A DNA stretch of 14,947 bases from NCBI GenBank assembly GCA_026989715.1, contig JALSIU010000239.1:1-14947 (forward strand), written 5' to 3'. The stretch's first letter is position 1. Each line of letters starts with the position of its first letter. This document shows, in pieces, positions 7,298 through 14,941 of the stretch. The notes below the pieces were generated by a model, which was not told where the DNA came from, did no database searches, and worked only from the letters and a program-made list of their open reading frames with translations. The position numbers were made by a program, and so were the translations under genes. This DNA is from Methylomonas sp. (GTDB taxonomy: Bacteria > Pseudomonadota > Gammaproteobacteria > Methylococcales > Methylomonadaceae).

Positions 7298-8305
7298 TTA
7301 AATCTCAATACGTTCCATCAAATAGCATAAGCAATCTTGTTGAATCACGCGCTCATCTACGGTTAGCATGGATGGCATGGTTGGGCGTTTGATTTGCAAT
7401 TGTCGATTGGTTGTTTTAAAAAATTGCTGCGTGACATCTTGGCCTTGCTCATCAATGGCGCGTACGGGCATGTCGCTATTGTTTTGTAGCATACCAAAGC
7501 ACGTATTAGCAGCTATTTCTGTAAAATTCAGATGTTCCAAATGCGGGTTAAATAATAAATCTGCCTGTGTATCGCTAAAGCTAAAGCGATAATTTGGCTT
7601 AACCTTGACTTGCGCCGTGGTGTGAAATATATCAATATCCTGTGGGCGTACAGGGTGTGTTGCGAGTTCTGTTAGATGTAGGCAGGCATCTAAATAGGTC
7701 AAGGCATGTTCAATGCCATTTTGTTGACCGGGACGGCCACATTCGAGGGTAACGGCAGGGCAAAATTTGGCAAAAGCGGAAGATTGTACGCCAACAGGTC
7801 TAAGGAAATAGACAACTAAACGGCCGAATAAATTAGCTAATTGTAGGTAAGTCGCATCTAATTTATTGATGCAAGCGTAATGTGGGTTAATGCCTGTATT
7901 ATTATGAATGTCAATACTGGCAAATACCTTTTTTGCTTGCATCGTGTTGACAATTTCTTGCGCGAATTGCATCTCCGGACAAGTGGGTAATTCAGTACCC
8001 GGCCAAATTCGGTTATAGTCCGGCTGTGTCTCCAAGCGACGTAAGGAGTGTTGTGCTGCTAAAGTGTTGCCAAAAAAAATAGATAATGCACGGGGTAAAG
8101 TTTGTTGTGCATATTTTTTTAATAATTGTTGTATGGCAAAAAAACCGGTTGTTTCATTGCCGTGTAGCAGTATGGATATAAATAACGGATCAGGGTGTTT
8201 GCCGGCTAAGTGCAATAAGGTTGGCTGTGGAAAAATATTATGTAATTCCGCAGGCGTACAGGACAGTAGTGTGTGCGGATAGCTTGTAATGTGTTGTAGT
8301 TGCAT
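7298..8305 (-). CDS. AstE/AspA-family zinc hydrolase (M14-like)
   Basis: A 335-residue protein of the succinylglutamate desuccinylase / aspartoacylase family, which removes acyl or amino-acid groups by hydrolysing an amide bond with one zinc ion. The zinc ligands are visible: HGNE (His48, Glu51) and, after DYNRIWPG (96-103), His134 in DIHNNTG. Glu188 in TLECGRPG fits the catalytic acid. The Arg pair 89-90 and Asn98-Arg99 resemble the substrate-carboxylate site of the family. It is not a clear AstE (no arginine succinyltransferase pathway genes nearby) or a clear AspA, so the substrate is unknown. Its ATG lies 4 nt after the stop of the GCS2-like ligase gene, with GGGAG inside that gene as a distant ribosome site. 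It probably acts on the ligase product or a related compound (inference). Confidence 0.85.
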   Translation of the reverse strand: MQLQHITSYPHTLLSCTPAELHNIFPQPTLLHLAGKHPDPLFISILLHGNETTGFFAIQQLLKKYAQQTLPRALSIFFGNTLAAQHSLRRLETQPDYNRIWPGTELPTCPEMQFAQEIVNTMQAKKVFASIDIHNNTGINPHYACINKLDATYLQLANLFGRLVVYFLRPVGVQSSAFAKFCPAVTLECGRPGQQNGIEHALTYLDACLHLTELATHPVRPQDIDIFHTTAQVKVKPNYRFSFSDTQADLLFNPHLEHLNFTEIAANTCFGMLQNNSDMPVRAIDEQGQDVTQQFFKTTNRQLQIKRPTMPSMLTVDERVIQQDCLCYLMERIEI

Positions 8306-8309
8306 GATA

Positions 8310-9743
8310 TTAATAAAGCTCCCACTGGCTGACAGGTATTTCTGAATCTTGGTGTTGTAAATAGGCTTTGGTCATGGCTTGGAAGTCGGTATGAGGTTGT
8401 TGCATAAATTGACGTTGCCATTGACTACCCGTTTGTTTATTTTCAATACGCGAGTCGATAATATTTAAATAAGTGTTTATATCACCGGTATCAATATTTA
8501 AAGATTCCAGGCCTTGCCGTGCTCTCGGTAATAACTCGGTTTGTATTAATTTCTGTAAAGTATGTTTGTTGCCATCTAACCACACAATATGGCTATTTAA
8601 GCCAAATCGTGCGGCTTGATAGAAATTATCTTTTGCTTGTGCGAAGGGGAGAGGAATGCTGTCCGTCATGAGAGTATCAGATAAATTTTTACTTAAACCA
8701 TAGTAAAAGGCGGCATTAGCGATTGAGTCGATAATGGTAGGGCCGGCAGAGGGGCTGCGGTGCTCTATTCTGATATGTGGCGTACCATCTGTATCAAAGC
8801 CGATTAAGGGGCGGTTCCAACGCCAGATAGTACCATTGTGTAGGCGTAAGTGCTCAAATTCTGCAATAGAGCTTGGAAATAATTCAGGAAGCAGTACTGG
8901 GAAGTGTGCTAAATTCTCAGTAAAGCACTCCATGATGGAGGTACGAGCATAATCAGAACCAAAACTAACGCGCCTTAAAGGGCCACGCATGGCTCCGCCA
9001 TAACCACCTGTTTCTATGGCTTGCTCAAAGAGTGGGATGCGTGATTCATGCCATAAATCTTTACCAAATAAATAAGGTGCATTAGCACAGCTTGCGACAA
9101 TGGCGGCTGATGCGATAATAGAGGCATTATAAAAATGATGGGCTTGTTGTAATGGAATTTGTGTGTGTAGTTGTAAAGAAGTAGTTGCCGATTCCAGCAT
9201 GACATCATGATGTTCAAATTTTAAGTGTTCTTTGCCGACAATATCTAAATGAATGGGTTGGCCGCGTGCTTTGAGTATTTGTTCGTTAAGTACCCGATAG
9301 CGGTTCATATCTGACATGTTGCTTAAGTTCATGCTGTCCGCTTTTAATGTGGGCAAGGTGCCGATAATTAAAATATGCTGATGCAACTCTCGGGCATGAT
9401 GGCTTGCTTTTTGCCATATTGTGAGTAGGTTTGTGTGTAAGGTGCTAAATACCTGGCCGGTTAATCGCTGTGGAATACTATTGAGTTCGATATTAAATTT
9501 GGCTAATTCAGGGAAGGCTAATGGGTCATTTAGGTTTTGCAAAAAAGAGATGTTACTAGGGCTGGCCTGCATCGCTTCATCAATTAACCAGGCTTCAATT
9601 TCAAATCCTGCTGTGGGGAGTTGCTCTGAGCATTTTTGTTGAGCGATGATTTCTTGTAAGTAGTGCGTTTCTTGCGTTAACCTGTTATGAAATGTCGCAA
9701 AGTCATCGGCATGGAAGCAATCAACCTTTATTTCCTGTCCCAT
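8310..9743 (-). CDS. GCS2-like carboxylate-amine ligase (glutamate-cysteine ligase family 2 fold)
   Basis: A 477-residue protein of the glutamine-synthetase-like GCS2 superfamily, whose members use ATP to join a carboxylate to an amine. The first strand motif GFEIEAWLID (46-55, Glu48 and Glu50 as likely magnesium ligands) and FNIELNS (83-89) match the family pattern. TTSLQLHTQIP (187-197), NGTIWRWNRPLIGF (303-316) and RIEHRSPSAGPT (325-336) correspond to the later conserved core, with Arg/Glu/His as likely nucleotide or metal contacts. Databases often label such genes glutamate-cysteine ligase, but the true substrates of this branch are unknown to me. It lies directly upstream of the AstE/AspA-type hydrolase (4 nt) and 40 nt after msrA, all on one strand. 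The ATG at 9743 has only a weak ribosome site. Confidence 0.8.
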   Translation of the reverse strand: MGQEIKVDCFHADDFATFHNRLTQETHYLQEIIAQQKCSEQLPTAGFEIEAWLIDEAMQASPSNISFLQNLNDPLAFPELAKFNIELNSIPQRLTGQVFSTLHTNLLTIWQKASHHARELHQHILIIGTLPTLKADSMNLSNMSDMNRYRVLNEQILKARGQPIHLDIVGKEHLKFEHHDVMLESATTSLQLHTQIPLQQAHHFYNASIIASAAIVASCANAPYLFGKDLWHESRIPLFEQAIETGGYGGAMRGPLRRVSFGSDYARTSIMECFTENLAHFPVLLPELFPSSIAEFEHLRLHNGTIWRWNRPLIGFDTDGTPHIRIEHRSPSAGPTIIDSIANAAFYYGLSKNLSDTLMTDSIPLPFAQAKDNFYQAARFGLNSHIVWLDGNKHTLQKLIQTELLPRARQGLESLNIDTGDINTYLNIIDSRIENKQTGSQWQRQFMQQPHTDFQAMTKAYLQHQDSEIPVSQWELY

Positions 9744-9783
9744 AGATAAACTCGGAATAGATGTGATTTAAGAGAGTTTCTTG

Positions 9784-10398
9784 CTAAAAAGATACGCCAA
9801 TACCTTCTAGACCGCAATAGCCATCAGGATTTTTGGCTAAATATTGTTGATGCTCATTTTCCGCATAATAAAAAGGCGGTGCCATTTTTATATCAGTCGT
9901 AATGCGACCAAAACCAGCGGTGCTCAGTTTTTGTTGGTAGTGTTGTAGGGACTGCTGTGCTACATGCAGTTGCTCAGTATTATGGGCAAAAATAGCAGAA
10001 CGATATTGAGTCCCCCTATCATTCCCTTGACGCATTCCTTGCGTTGGGTTATGTGCTTGCCAAAAGAGGATAAGCAGTTGTTGGTAACTGATTATTTTTG
10101 AGTCAAACATGACTCTAACGACTTCGGCATGTCCTGTTAAACCAGTGCAGAGTTCTTGATAAGTCGGATTGGGTGTGATTCCTCCCGCATAGCCGACTGC
10201 GGTGCTATAAACGCCCTGTTGTTGCCAAAATAATCTTTCGGCACCCCAAAAACAGCCCATAGCAAAAAAACTTTCGGTAATATGTTTTGGGAAAGGCGGG
10301 TGAATAGGCTTGTGGGTAATAACATGATTTTCTGGGATGCAAATGGCCTTGTTGCGACCGGGCAGCGCTTGACTTTTAGTGGGTAAATTGGGAGGCAT
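9784..10398 (-). CDS. msrA: Peptide methionine sulfoxide reductase MsrA
   Basis: Reduces the S-epimer of methionine sulfoxide in proteins and free methionine. From the ATG at 10398 the product has 204 residues, close to E. coli MsrA. It has ALPGRN near the N-terminus, the catalytic GCFWG with Cys49, GYAGGITPNPTY (69-80), TGHAEVVRV, the NDRGTQYRSAI block, and YYAENEHQQYLAKNPDGYCG with the resolving Cys195. A TTG at 10428 would add ten residues. I prefer the ATG because it places GCFWG at nearly the same distance from the N-terminus as in E. coli; neither start has a clear Shine-Dalgarno site. A good sigma-70-like promoter lies upstream (10485-10513). It is the first gene of a likely three-gene unit with the ligase and the hydrolase. 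Confidence 0.94.
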   Translation of the reverse strand: MPPNLPTKSQALPGRNKAICIPENHVITHKPIHPPFPKHITESFFAMGCFWGAERLFWQQQGVYSTAVGYAGGITPNPTYQELCTGLTGHAEVVRVMFDSKIISYQQLLILFWQAHNPTQGMRQGNDRGTQYRSAIFAHNTEQLHVAQQSLQHYQQKLSTAGFGRITTDIKMAPPFYYAENEHQQYLAKNPDGYCGLEGIGVSF

Positions 10399-10484
10399 AA
10401 AGTTTTCGGTGGGTATGATGTGGATCAAGTTTTTTTCTGGTAGTAAGCTGTATCTTTGTGGGTGTTTGCCGCTATAGTGAATAA

Positions 10485-10513
10485 ATTATAAGCTGAATCT
10501 ATATGGGTAACAA
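10485..10513 (-). promoter_or_regulatory. sigma-70-type promoter of the msrA unit
   Basis: On the minus strand TTGTTA (complement of 10508-10513) and a perfect TATAAT (complement of 10485-10490) are separated by exactly 17 bp. Transcription would start near 10478, giving an 80-nt leader to the ATG at 10398. The -10 box sits in TTATAA, which reads the same on both strands; a weaker plus-strand promoter (TTTGCC 10465-10470, TATAAG 10487-10492) toward the GGDEF-EAL gene may overlap it. Confidence 0.6.
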
Positions 10514-10544
10514 TGATAACTAAAAAATATTGAGGTAACTTAAA

Positions 10545-12311
10545 ATGAGCTCGATGACTGCATTACTTATATTGGTTTGTTTGTTGCAGATTTTCTGGAT
10601 TATGCGCTTGCACCATAAAATAAAGAGGCAAAGTATGGCGGATAAATTATTGGCAGAAAGCGAATTTCAATTTCAAAGCTTGGTCGAAAGCATTCCTAAT
10701 GTTTCTGTTCAAGGTTACGACCGCGACCGCCGTGTTGTCTATTGGAATAAAGCGAGCGAACAACTTTATGGTTATTGTAAAGAAGAGGTGCTCGGGCAGA
10801 CACTTGAAAATATTATCATTCCTGATGCCATGAAAAAAGCAGTGGTTCATAATGTCAATACTTGGATGAATAATGGTGCTGCAATTCCTGCGGCAGAGTT
10901 AACATTACAGAAAAAAGATGGTCAGCCTATTGATGTTTACTCCAGTCATGTTATGCAGTTTGATAGGCATGGGAACCCCATTATGTATTGTCTTGATATT
11001 GACCTTACAGAGCAGAAACAAGCTGAAATGTTAGCCTTAAAGCAAGCTAATTATGATAGCCTGACAGCTTTACCTAACCGTAATATGTTTAATGATCGCC
11101 TAGAGCAAGAAATAAAAAAAGCAAAGCGTAGCCGGAATCCCTTGGCATTACTTTTTCTTGATTTAGATAAGTTTAAAGAAGTGAATGATACCTTTGGTCA
11201 CCCCGTTGGCGATAAGCTACTTATTGATGCGAGTTATCGCATTAGACAATGTATTCGTGAAACAGATACCGTCGCACGCCTGGGTGGTGATGAGTTTACA
11301 GTCATTTTGCCTGACTTAAATGATATACATCGCATTGAGCATATTGCTTCGGCAATTATTGCATCATTAAGCCAGCCATTTAAGATAGACAATGAAACCA
11401 TTTATGTTTCAGCAAGTATTGGCATCACTGTTTACCCAAATGATGCTGATAATGTAAACGACCTACTTAAAAATGTAGACCAAGCAATGTATTTTGCCAA
11501 GGATTCCGGTCGCAGTCGGTTTAGTTATTTTACGCGGCAGATGCAACAGTCTGCCTTAGAGCGGTTTAATTTAACCAATGATTTACGTAATGCTTTAGAT
11601 GGAAATCAGTTTGAACTTTACTACCAGCCTATTGTTGATTTAGCAACGGGTGATATTCACAAAGCAGAAGCATTATTGCGCTGGAATCATCCCGAAAGAG
11701 GTTGGGTAAGTCCTGCAGATTTTATTCCATTGGCAGAAGATTCGGGTTTAATTAATGAAATTGGTAGTTGGGTATTTCAACAGGCCTCCCGACAAGCAGT
11801 ATCTTGTCAACAATATCGTGCTGACTTTCAAATCAGTATTAATGTTTCGCCCGTGCAATTTCGAGGAGACCATGATTGGCACACCATGGTATCGCAAGCC
11901 TATTTTTCGGGTAGCAACGTGGTGGTGGAAATAACAGAAGGTTTATTAATGGAAGATAATGAGCTTATTGCCCAGCAATTGTTAGGTTTCCGTGATGCGG
12001 GTATTCAAGTGGCAATTGATGATTTTGGTACCGGTTATTCCTCATTATCCTATCTTAATAAATTTGATATTGATTATCTTAAAATAGACCAATCCTTTAT
12101 CCGTCATTTGTCCTCTAATTCACATGAAATGGCCTTATCTGAAGCCATTATAGTTATGGCGCATAAACTAGGGTTAAAGGTGATTGCAGAAGGCGTTGAG
12201 ACGGAGCTACAACGTGATTTATTAATCGATGCCGGTTGTGATTATGTGCAAGGCTACTTATTTTCTAAACCTCTTCCTGTTGATGCGTTTGTCAAGCTAT
12301 TACAGGCATAA
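10545..12311 (+). CDS. Membrane-anchored PAS-GGDEF-EAL c-di-GMP enzyme
   Basis: A 588-residue signalling protein that makes and/or degrades cyclic di-GMP. It has one N-terminal membrane segment (about 4-21) followed by basic residues that keep the rest in the cytoplasm. A PAS sensor spans roughly 40-155 (VESIPNVSVQGYDRDRRVVYWNKASEQLYGY region), then GGDEF (155-330) and EAL (335-588). The cyclase site GGDEF is intact at 247-251, with an RxxD inhibitory site (Arg238-Asp241) five residues before it. The phosphodiesterase site also looks intact: EALLRW (375-380), NVSPVQF (433-439), DDFGTGYSS (492-500), LKIDQSF (512-518), AEGVET (548-553) and QGYLFSKP. Both activities are therefore possible; which dominates cannot be read. 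GAGGT eight bases before the ATG supports the start. It is divergent from msrA and convergent with the IMPase gene (7 bp). Confidence 0.95.
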   Translation: MSSMTALLILVCLLQIFWIMRLHHKIKRQSMADKLLAESEFQFQSLVESIPNVSVQGYDRDRRVVYWNKASEQLYGYCKEEVLGQTLENIIIPDAMKKAVVHNVNTWMNNGAAIPAAELTLQKKDGQPIDVYSSHVMQFDRHGNPIMYCLDIDLTEQKQAEMLALKQANYDSLTALPNRNMFNDRLEQEIKKAKRSRNPLALLFLDLDKFKEVNDTFGHPVGDKLLIDASYRIRQCIRETDTVARLGGDEFTVILPDLNDIHRIEHIASAIIASLSQPFKIDNETIYVSASIGITVYPNDADNVNDLLKNVDQAMYFAKDSGRSRFSYFTRQMQQSALERFNLTNDLRNALDGNQFELYYQPIVDLATGDIHKAEALLRWNHPERGWVSPADFIPLAEDSGLINEIGSWVFQQASRQAVSCQQYRADFQISINVSPVQFRGDHDWHTMVSQAYFSGSNVVVEITEGLLMEDNELIAQQLLGFRDAGIQVAIDDFGTGYSSLSYLNKFDIDYLKIDQSFIRHLSSNSHEMALSEAIIVMAHKLGLKVIAEGVETELQRDLLIDAGCDYVQGYLFSKPLPVDAFVKLLQA

Positions 12312-12318
12312 AAGGGCT

Positions 12319-13083
12319 TTACATCAAGGTTAATAGCGCGTCTAAAATGCCTCCATTAGTGGCTAATATTTGCTTGGGAAAGATACCGGGGTTGCCTTTA
12401 AAGTCGGTAAGGGTACCGCCGGCCTCTAGTACAATTAATGCTCCGCCTGCTACGTCATATAGATTGAGTTCTTGCTCCCAAAAAGCATCAACTTGCCCGT
12501 CGGCCACTAAACATAAATCCATTGCGGCTGAGCCAAAGCGACGTTGCCCTGTGGTGCGTTGTGCAATTCTGCCAAAACGCTCTAAATTATTGTCCTCTAA
12601 ATAGGCACGCAAGCAAGCAAAGCCCGTGGCAATCATAGCGTTCCCTAAATCAGTTTCACCCGATACGGTGATTTTTTTTCCATTTTTAAAAGCACCATCC
12701 CCTTTTTTTGCACAGTAATAATCATTTAAGGCGGGAGCAAAGACGGCACCAAATATTAATTGTCCCTCAATTTCTAGTGCCACACTAATGGACCAAAAAT
12801 ATTGGCCTTTGGCAAATGAATGCGTGCCATCAATGGGGTCAACAATCCAGCGTTGGCTTTGATTTTCAGTTTTACCACTTTCTTCACCCCAAAAACCATA
12901 TTGCGGATAGTGTTCAAAGAGAGTTGTTTTAAGAAATTTTTCGACTGCCACATCAGCGGCAGTGACAAAGTCACGTGGACTTTTTTGTGAGATTTCTAAG
13001 TTCTGTAAATCCTTAAAATGAGTAAGGGCAATGTCTCCGGCCTTGCGGACGATGTTTTCCAGTGTGTTTAACGATATTGTCAT
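12319..13083 (-). CDS. Inositol monophosphatase family protein
   Basis: A 254-residue magnesium-dependent phosphomonoesterase. The metal-binding motifs are clear: GEESG (66-70, Glu67/Glu68), WIVDPIDGTHSF (79-90, Asp82, Asp85 with Gly86-Thr87) and LYDVAGG (208-214, Asp210). FGSAAMDLCLVADGQVDAFWE (183-203) and LEAGG are the usual C-terminal blocks. Substrate is open: bacterial relatives include inositol-1-phosphatase (SuhB), histidinol-phosphatase (HisN) and 3',5'-bisphosphate nucleotidase (CysQ). No neighbour decides between them, and the window holds no other histidine or sulphur-assimilation gene. An extended -10 promoter lies at 13115-13123, about 25 nt before the ATG at 13083; the ribosome site is weak. 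The C-terminus is 7 bp from the convergent GGDEF-EAL gene. Confidence 0.93.
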   Translation of the reverse strand: MTISLNTLENIVRKAGDIALTHFKDLQNLEISQKSPRDFVTAADVAVEKFLKTTLFEHYPQYGFWGEESGKTENQSQRWIVDPIDGTHSFAKGQYFWSISVALEIEGQLIFGAVFAPALNDYYCAKKGDGAFKNGKKITVSGETDLGNAMIATGFACLRAYLEDNNLERFGRIAQRTTGQRRFGSAAMDLCLVADGQVDAFWEQELNLYDVAGGALIVLEAGGTLTDFKGNPGIFPKQILATNGGILDALLTLM

Positions 13084-13114
13084 GTAAAAATGCTCATGGG
13101 GAAAATTAATAGAA

Positions 13115-13123
13115 ATTATAGCA
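13115..13123 (-). promoter_or_regulatory. Extended -10 promoter of the IMPase gene
   Basis: On the minus strand TGC-TATAAT (complement of 13115-13123) is a perfect -10 box with the TGn extension. No good -35 is seen, as is usual for extended -10 promoters. Transcription would start near 13108, a short leader before the ATG at 13083. Confidence 0.5.
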
Positions 13124-13193
13124 TAACAAAGACTTGAAACCGCTTATTACAGTACTCTATAGTATGCAGGGGGGCTTATTTACAGACAACTTC

Positions 13194-13222
13194 TTGATGG
13201 ATAAAAAAAATTATTATATATT
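13194..13222 (+). promoter_or_regulatory. Likely pckA promoter
   Basis: TTGATG (13194-13199) and TATATT (13217-13222) are 17 bp apart around an A-rich spacer, a fair sigma-70 match (four and five of six). Transcription would start near 13229, leaving a leader of about 93 nt that includes the inverted repeat at 13286-13305. Confidence 0.5.
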
Positions 13223-13285
13223 AAAGCGTTATTTACTTTTATGTCGAATAGTTAAGGGAGTTGGCTGGGGCATTAATATTTTCAA

Positions 13286-13305
13286 AAATGGCAATGATGC
13301 CATTT
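13286..13305. repeat. Perfect inverted repeat in the pckA leader
   Basis: AAATGGCA-ATGA-TGCCATTT is a perfect 8-bp stem with a 4-nt loop, ending about 4 bases before the pckA ribosome site (GAGAGG, 13310-13315). It could be a protein operator in DNA or a stem-loop in the message that affects translation. It lacks a following T-run and points into the gene start, so it is not a terminator. Confidence 0.6.
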
Positions 13306-13321
13306 CAAAGAGAGGCTTTTA

Positions 13322-14902
13322 ATGAGTGAATTGAGTGCAGAGAGTTTAGGTCTAAAGAGCGTTGCTAAGGTGTATCATAATTTAAGTTATGATGAGCTAT
13401 TTGACCATGAACTTGCGAATAAAGAAGGCAGTGTTGCGACGAGTGGCTCAATGATGATTGATACTGGCTTATTCACAGGGCGATCGCCGAAAGACAAATA
13501 CTTTGTAGAGCAGTCACCATCAAAAGAAAACATCGCTTGGGGAAGTATTAATAAACCCATTTCTAGTGCACATTTTGAAGAGATTTATGCCGATGTCATT
13601 GACTACCTTTCAGATAAAGATTTGTATGTGACGGATGGGTTTGCGGGGGCAAGTGCCCAAACGCGTAAATCTGTACGTTTTATTACGGAATTTGCTTGGC
13701 AGGCGCATTTTGTCAAAAATATGTTTATTCGTCCTGACAGTGATGAACTGGCTGGTTTTTCGCCTGATTTTCAAGTTTATAATGCCAGTAATATGGTGAA
13801 TGAAAAGTGGCAAGAGCATGGCTTAAACTCGGAAGTTTTTGTTATTTTTAATATTGAGAAGAATATCGCCATTATTGGTGGTACTTGGTATGGTGGGGAG
13901 ATGAAGAAAGGCATCTTTACCATGATGAATTACTGGTTACCATTACAAGGTATTTTATCAATGCATTGTAGTGCTAATGTCGGCAAAGCAGGCGATGTAG
14001 CATTGTTCTTTGGCTTGTCCGGTACAGGAAAAACGACTTTATCAACCGATGCTGAACGTGAGTTGATTGGTGATGATGAGCATGGTTGGGATGATACAGG
14101 GGTATTTAATTTCGAAGGCGGTTGTTATGCAAAAACGATTGACCTTTCGGCGGAAAGTGAGCCTGAAATTCATGGCGCCATCAGACGGCACGCTTTATTG
14201 GAAAATGTAGTTGCTGATGAGCATGGCGAAGTTGATTATTCAGATAGTTCAAAAACGGAAAATACGCGAGTATCGTATCCTATTGAGCATATTGATAATC
14301 ATAGAGCCAGCTTACAGGCAGGTATGCCGCAGAATATTATCTTTCTAAGTTGTGATGCGTTTGGCGTATTGCCCCCTGTTTCTAAGCTGACTAAAGAGCA
14401 GGCTATGTACTATTTCTTATCGGGTTATACAGCAAAAGTGGCGGGTACTGAGCGCGGTATTACGGAGCCGGTAACCGCTTTTTCTGCTTGTTTTGGTGAG
14501 GCGTTTTTACCACTTCATCCTACCGTTTATGCTAAATTACTCGGTGAGAAAATGGATAAGCATGGGGTGAATGCTTATTTGGTTAATACCGGCTGGGTTG
14601 GTGGGGGGTATGGTGTCGGCAAGCGTATGAGTATCAAAGGAACGCGTGCTTGTATTAATGCTATTTTAGATGGCAGTATTAATGAATCTAAATTTGAAAC
14701 CATCCCTTTTTTCCAATTACATACGCCAACAACTTTGGCTGGCGTGGAAACAAGTTTACTTAACCCGCGTAATGCTTGGCAAGATAAGTCGGCTTATGAT
14801 AGTACGGCGACTAAATTAGCCGGTATGTTTATTGAGAATTTTAAAAAGTATACCGATTCGGGGGATGGCTTTGATTACACAAAAGCTGGCCCACAAGTAT
14901 AA
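13322..14902 (+). CDS. pckA: Phosphoenolpyruvate carboxykinase (ATP)
   Basis: Converts oxaloacetate and ATP to phosphoenolpyruvate, CO2 and ADP, the entry step of gluconeogenesis. The 526-residue product has the usual length of the ATP-dependent type. Motifs: FTGRSPKDKY (51-60, substrate Arg54), GTWYGGEMKKG (187-197, manganese and substrate Lys), the kinase-1a P-loop GLSGTGKTT (231-239), the kinase-2 metal motif IGDDEHGW (249-256, Asp251/Asp252), FEGGCYAK (264-271) and NTRVSYP (314-320). LVNTGWVGG (420-428) is typical of this family. GAGAGG (13310-13315) supports the ATG at 13322. It is divergent from the IMPase gene, with its own likely promoter and a leader inverted repeat, and a further gene may begin 39 bases after its stop. 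Confidence 0.97.
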   Translation: MSELSAESLGLKSVAKVYHNLSYDELFDHELANKEGSVATSGSMMIDTGLFTGRSPKDKYFVEQSPSKENIAWGSINKPISSAHFEEIYADVIDYLSDKDLYVTDGFAGASAQTRKSVRFITEFAWQAHFVKNMFIRPDSDELAGFSPDFQVYNASNMVNEKWQEHGLNSEVFVIFNIEKNIAIIGGTWYGGEMKKGIFTMMNYWLPLQGILSMHCSANVGKAGDVALFFGLSGTGKTTLSTDAERELIGDDEHGWDDTGVFNFEGGCYAKTIDLSAESEPEIHGAIRRHALLENVVADEHGEVDYSDSSKTENTRVSYPIEHIDNHRASLQAGMPQNIIFLSCDAFGVLPPVSKLTKEQAMYYFLSGYTAKVAGTERGITEPVTAFSACFGEAFLPLHPTVYAKLLGEKMDKHGVNAYLVNTGWVGGGYGVGKRMSIKGTRACINAILDGSINESKFETIPFFQLHTPTTLAGVETSLLNPRNAWQDKSAYDSTATKLAGMFIENFKKYTDSGDGFDYTKAGPQV

Positions 14903-14941
14903 ATGCATTAGCTGTTAGTATTTAATTAAAAGGGAGTTAAC

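Noticed and set aside
13286..13305. Intrinsic terminator before pckA
   Set aside because: There is no T-run after the stem on either strand, and it lies just before a ribosome site downstream of a likely promoter.
13134..13322. 62-codon plus-strand frame ending at the pckA start
   Set aside because: It starts with TTG without a ribosome site, spans the pckA promoter and the inverted repeat, and resembles no family I know. Leader-peptide status cannot be excluded but is not supported.
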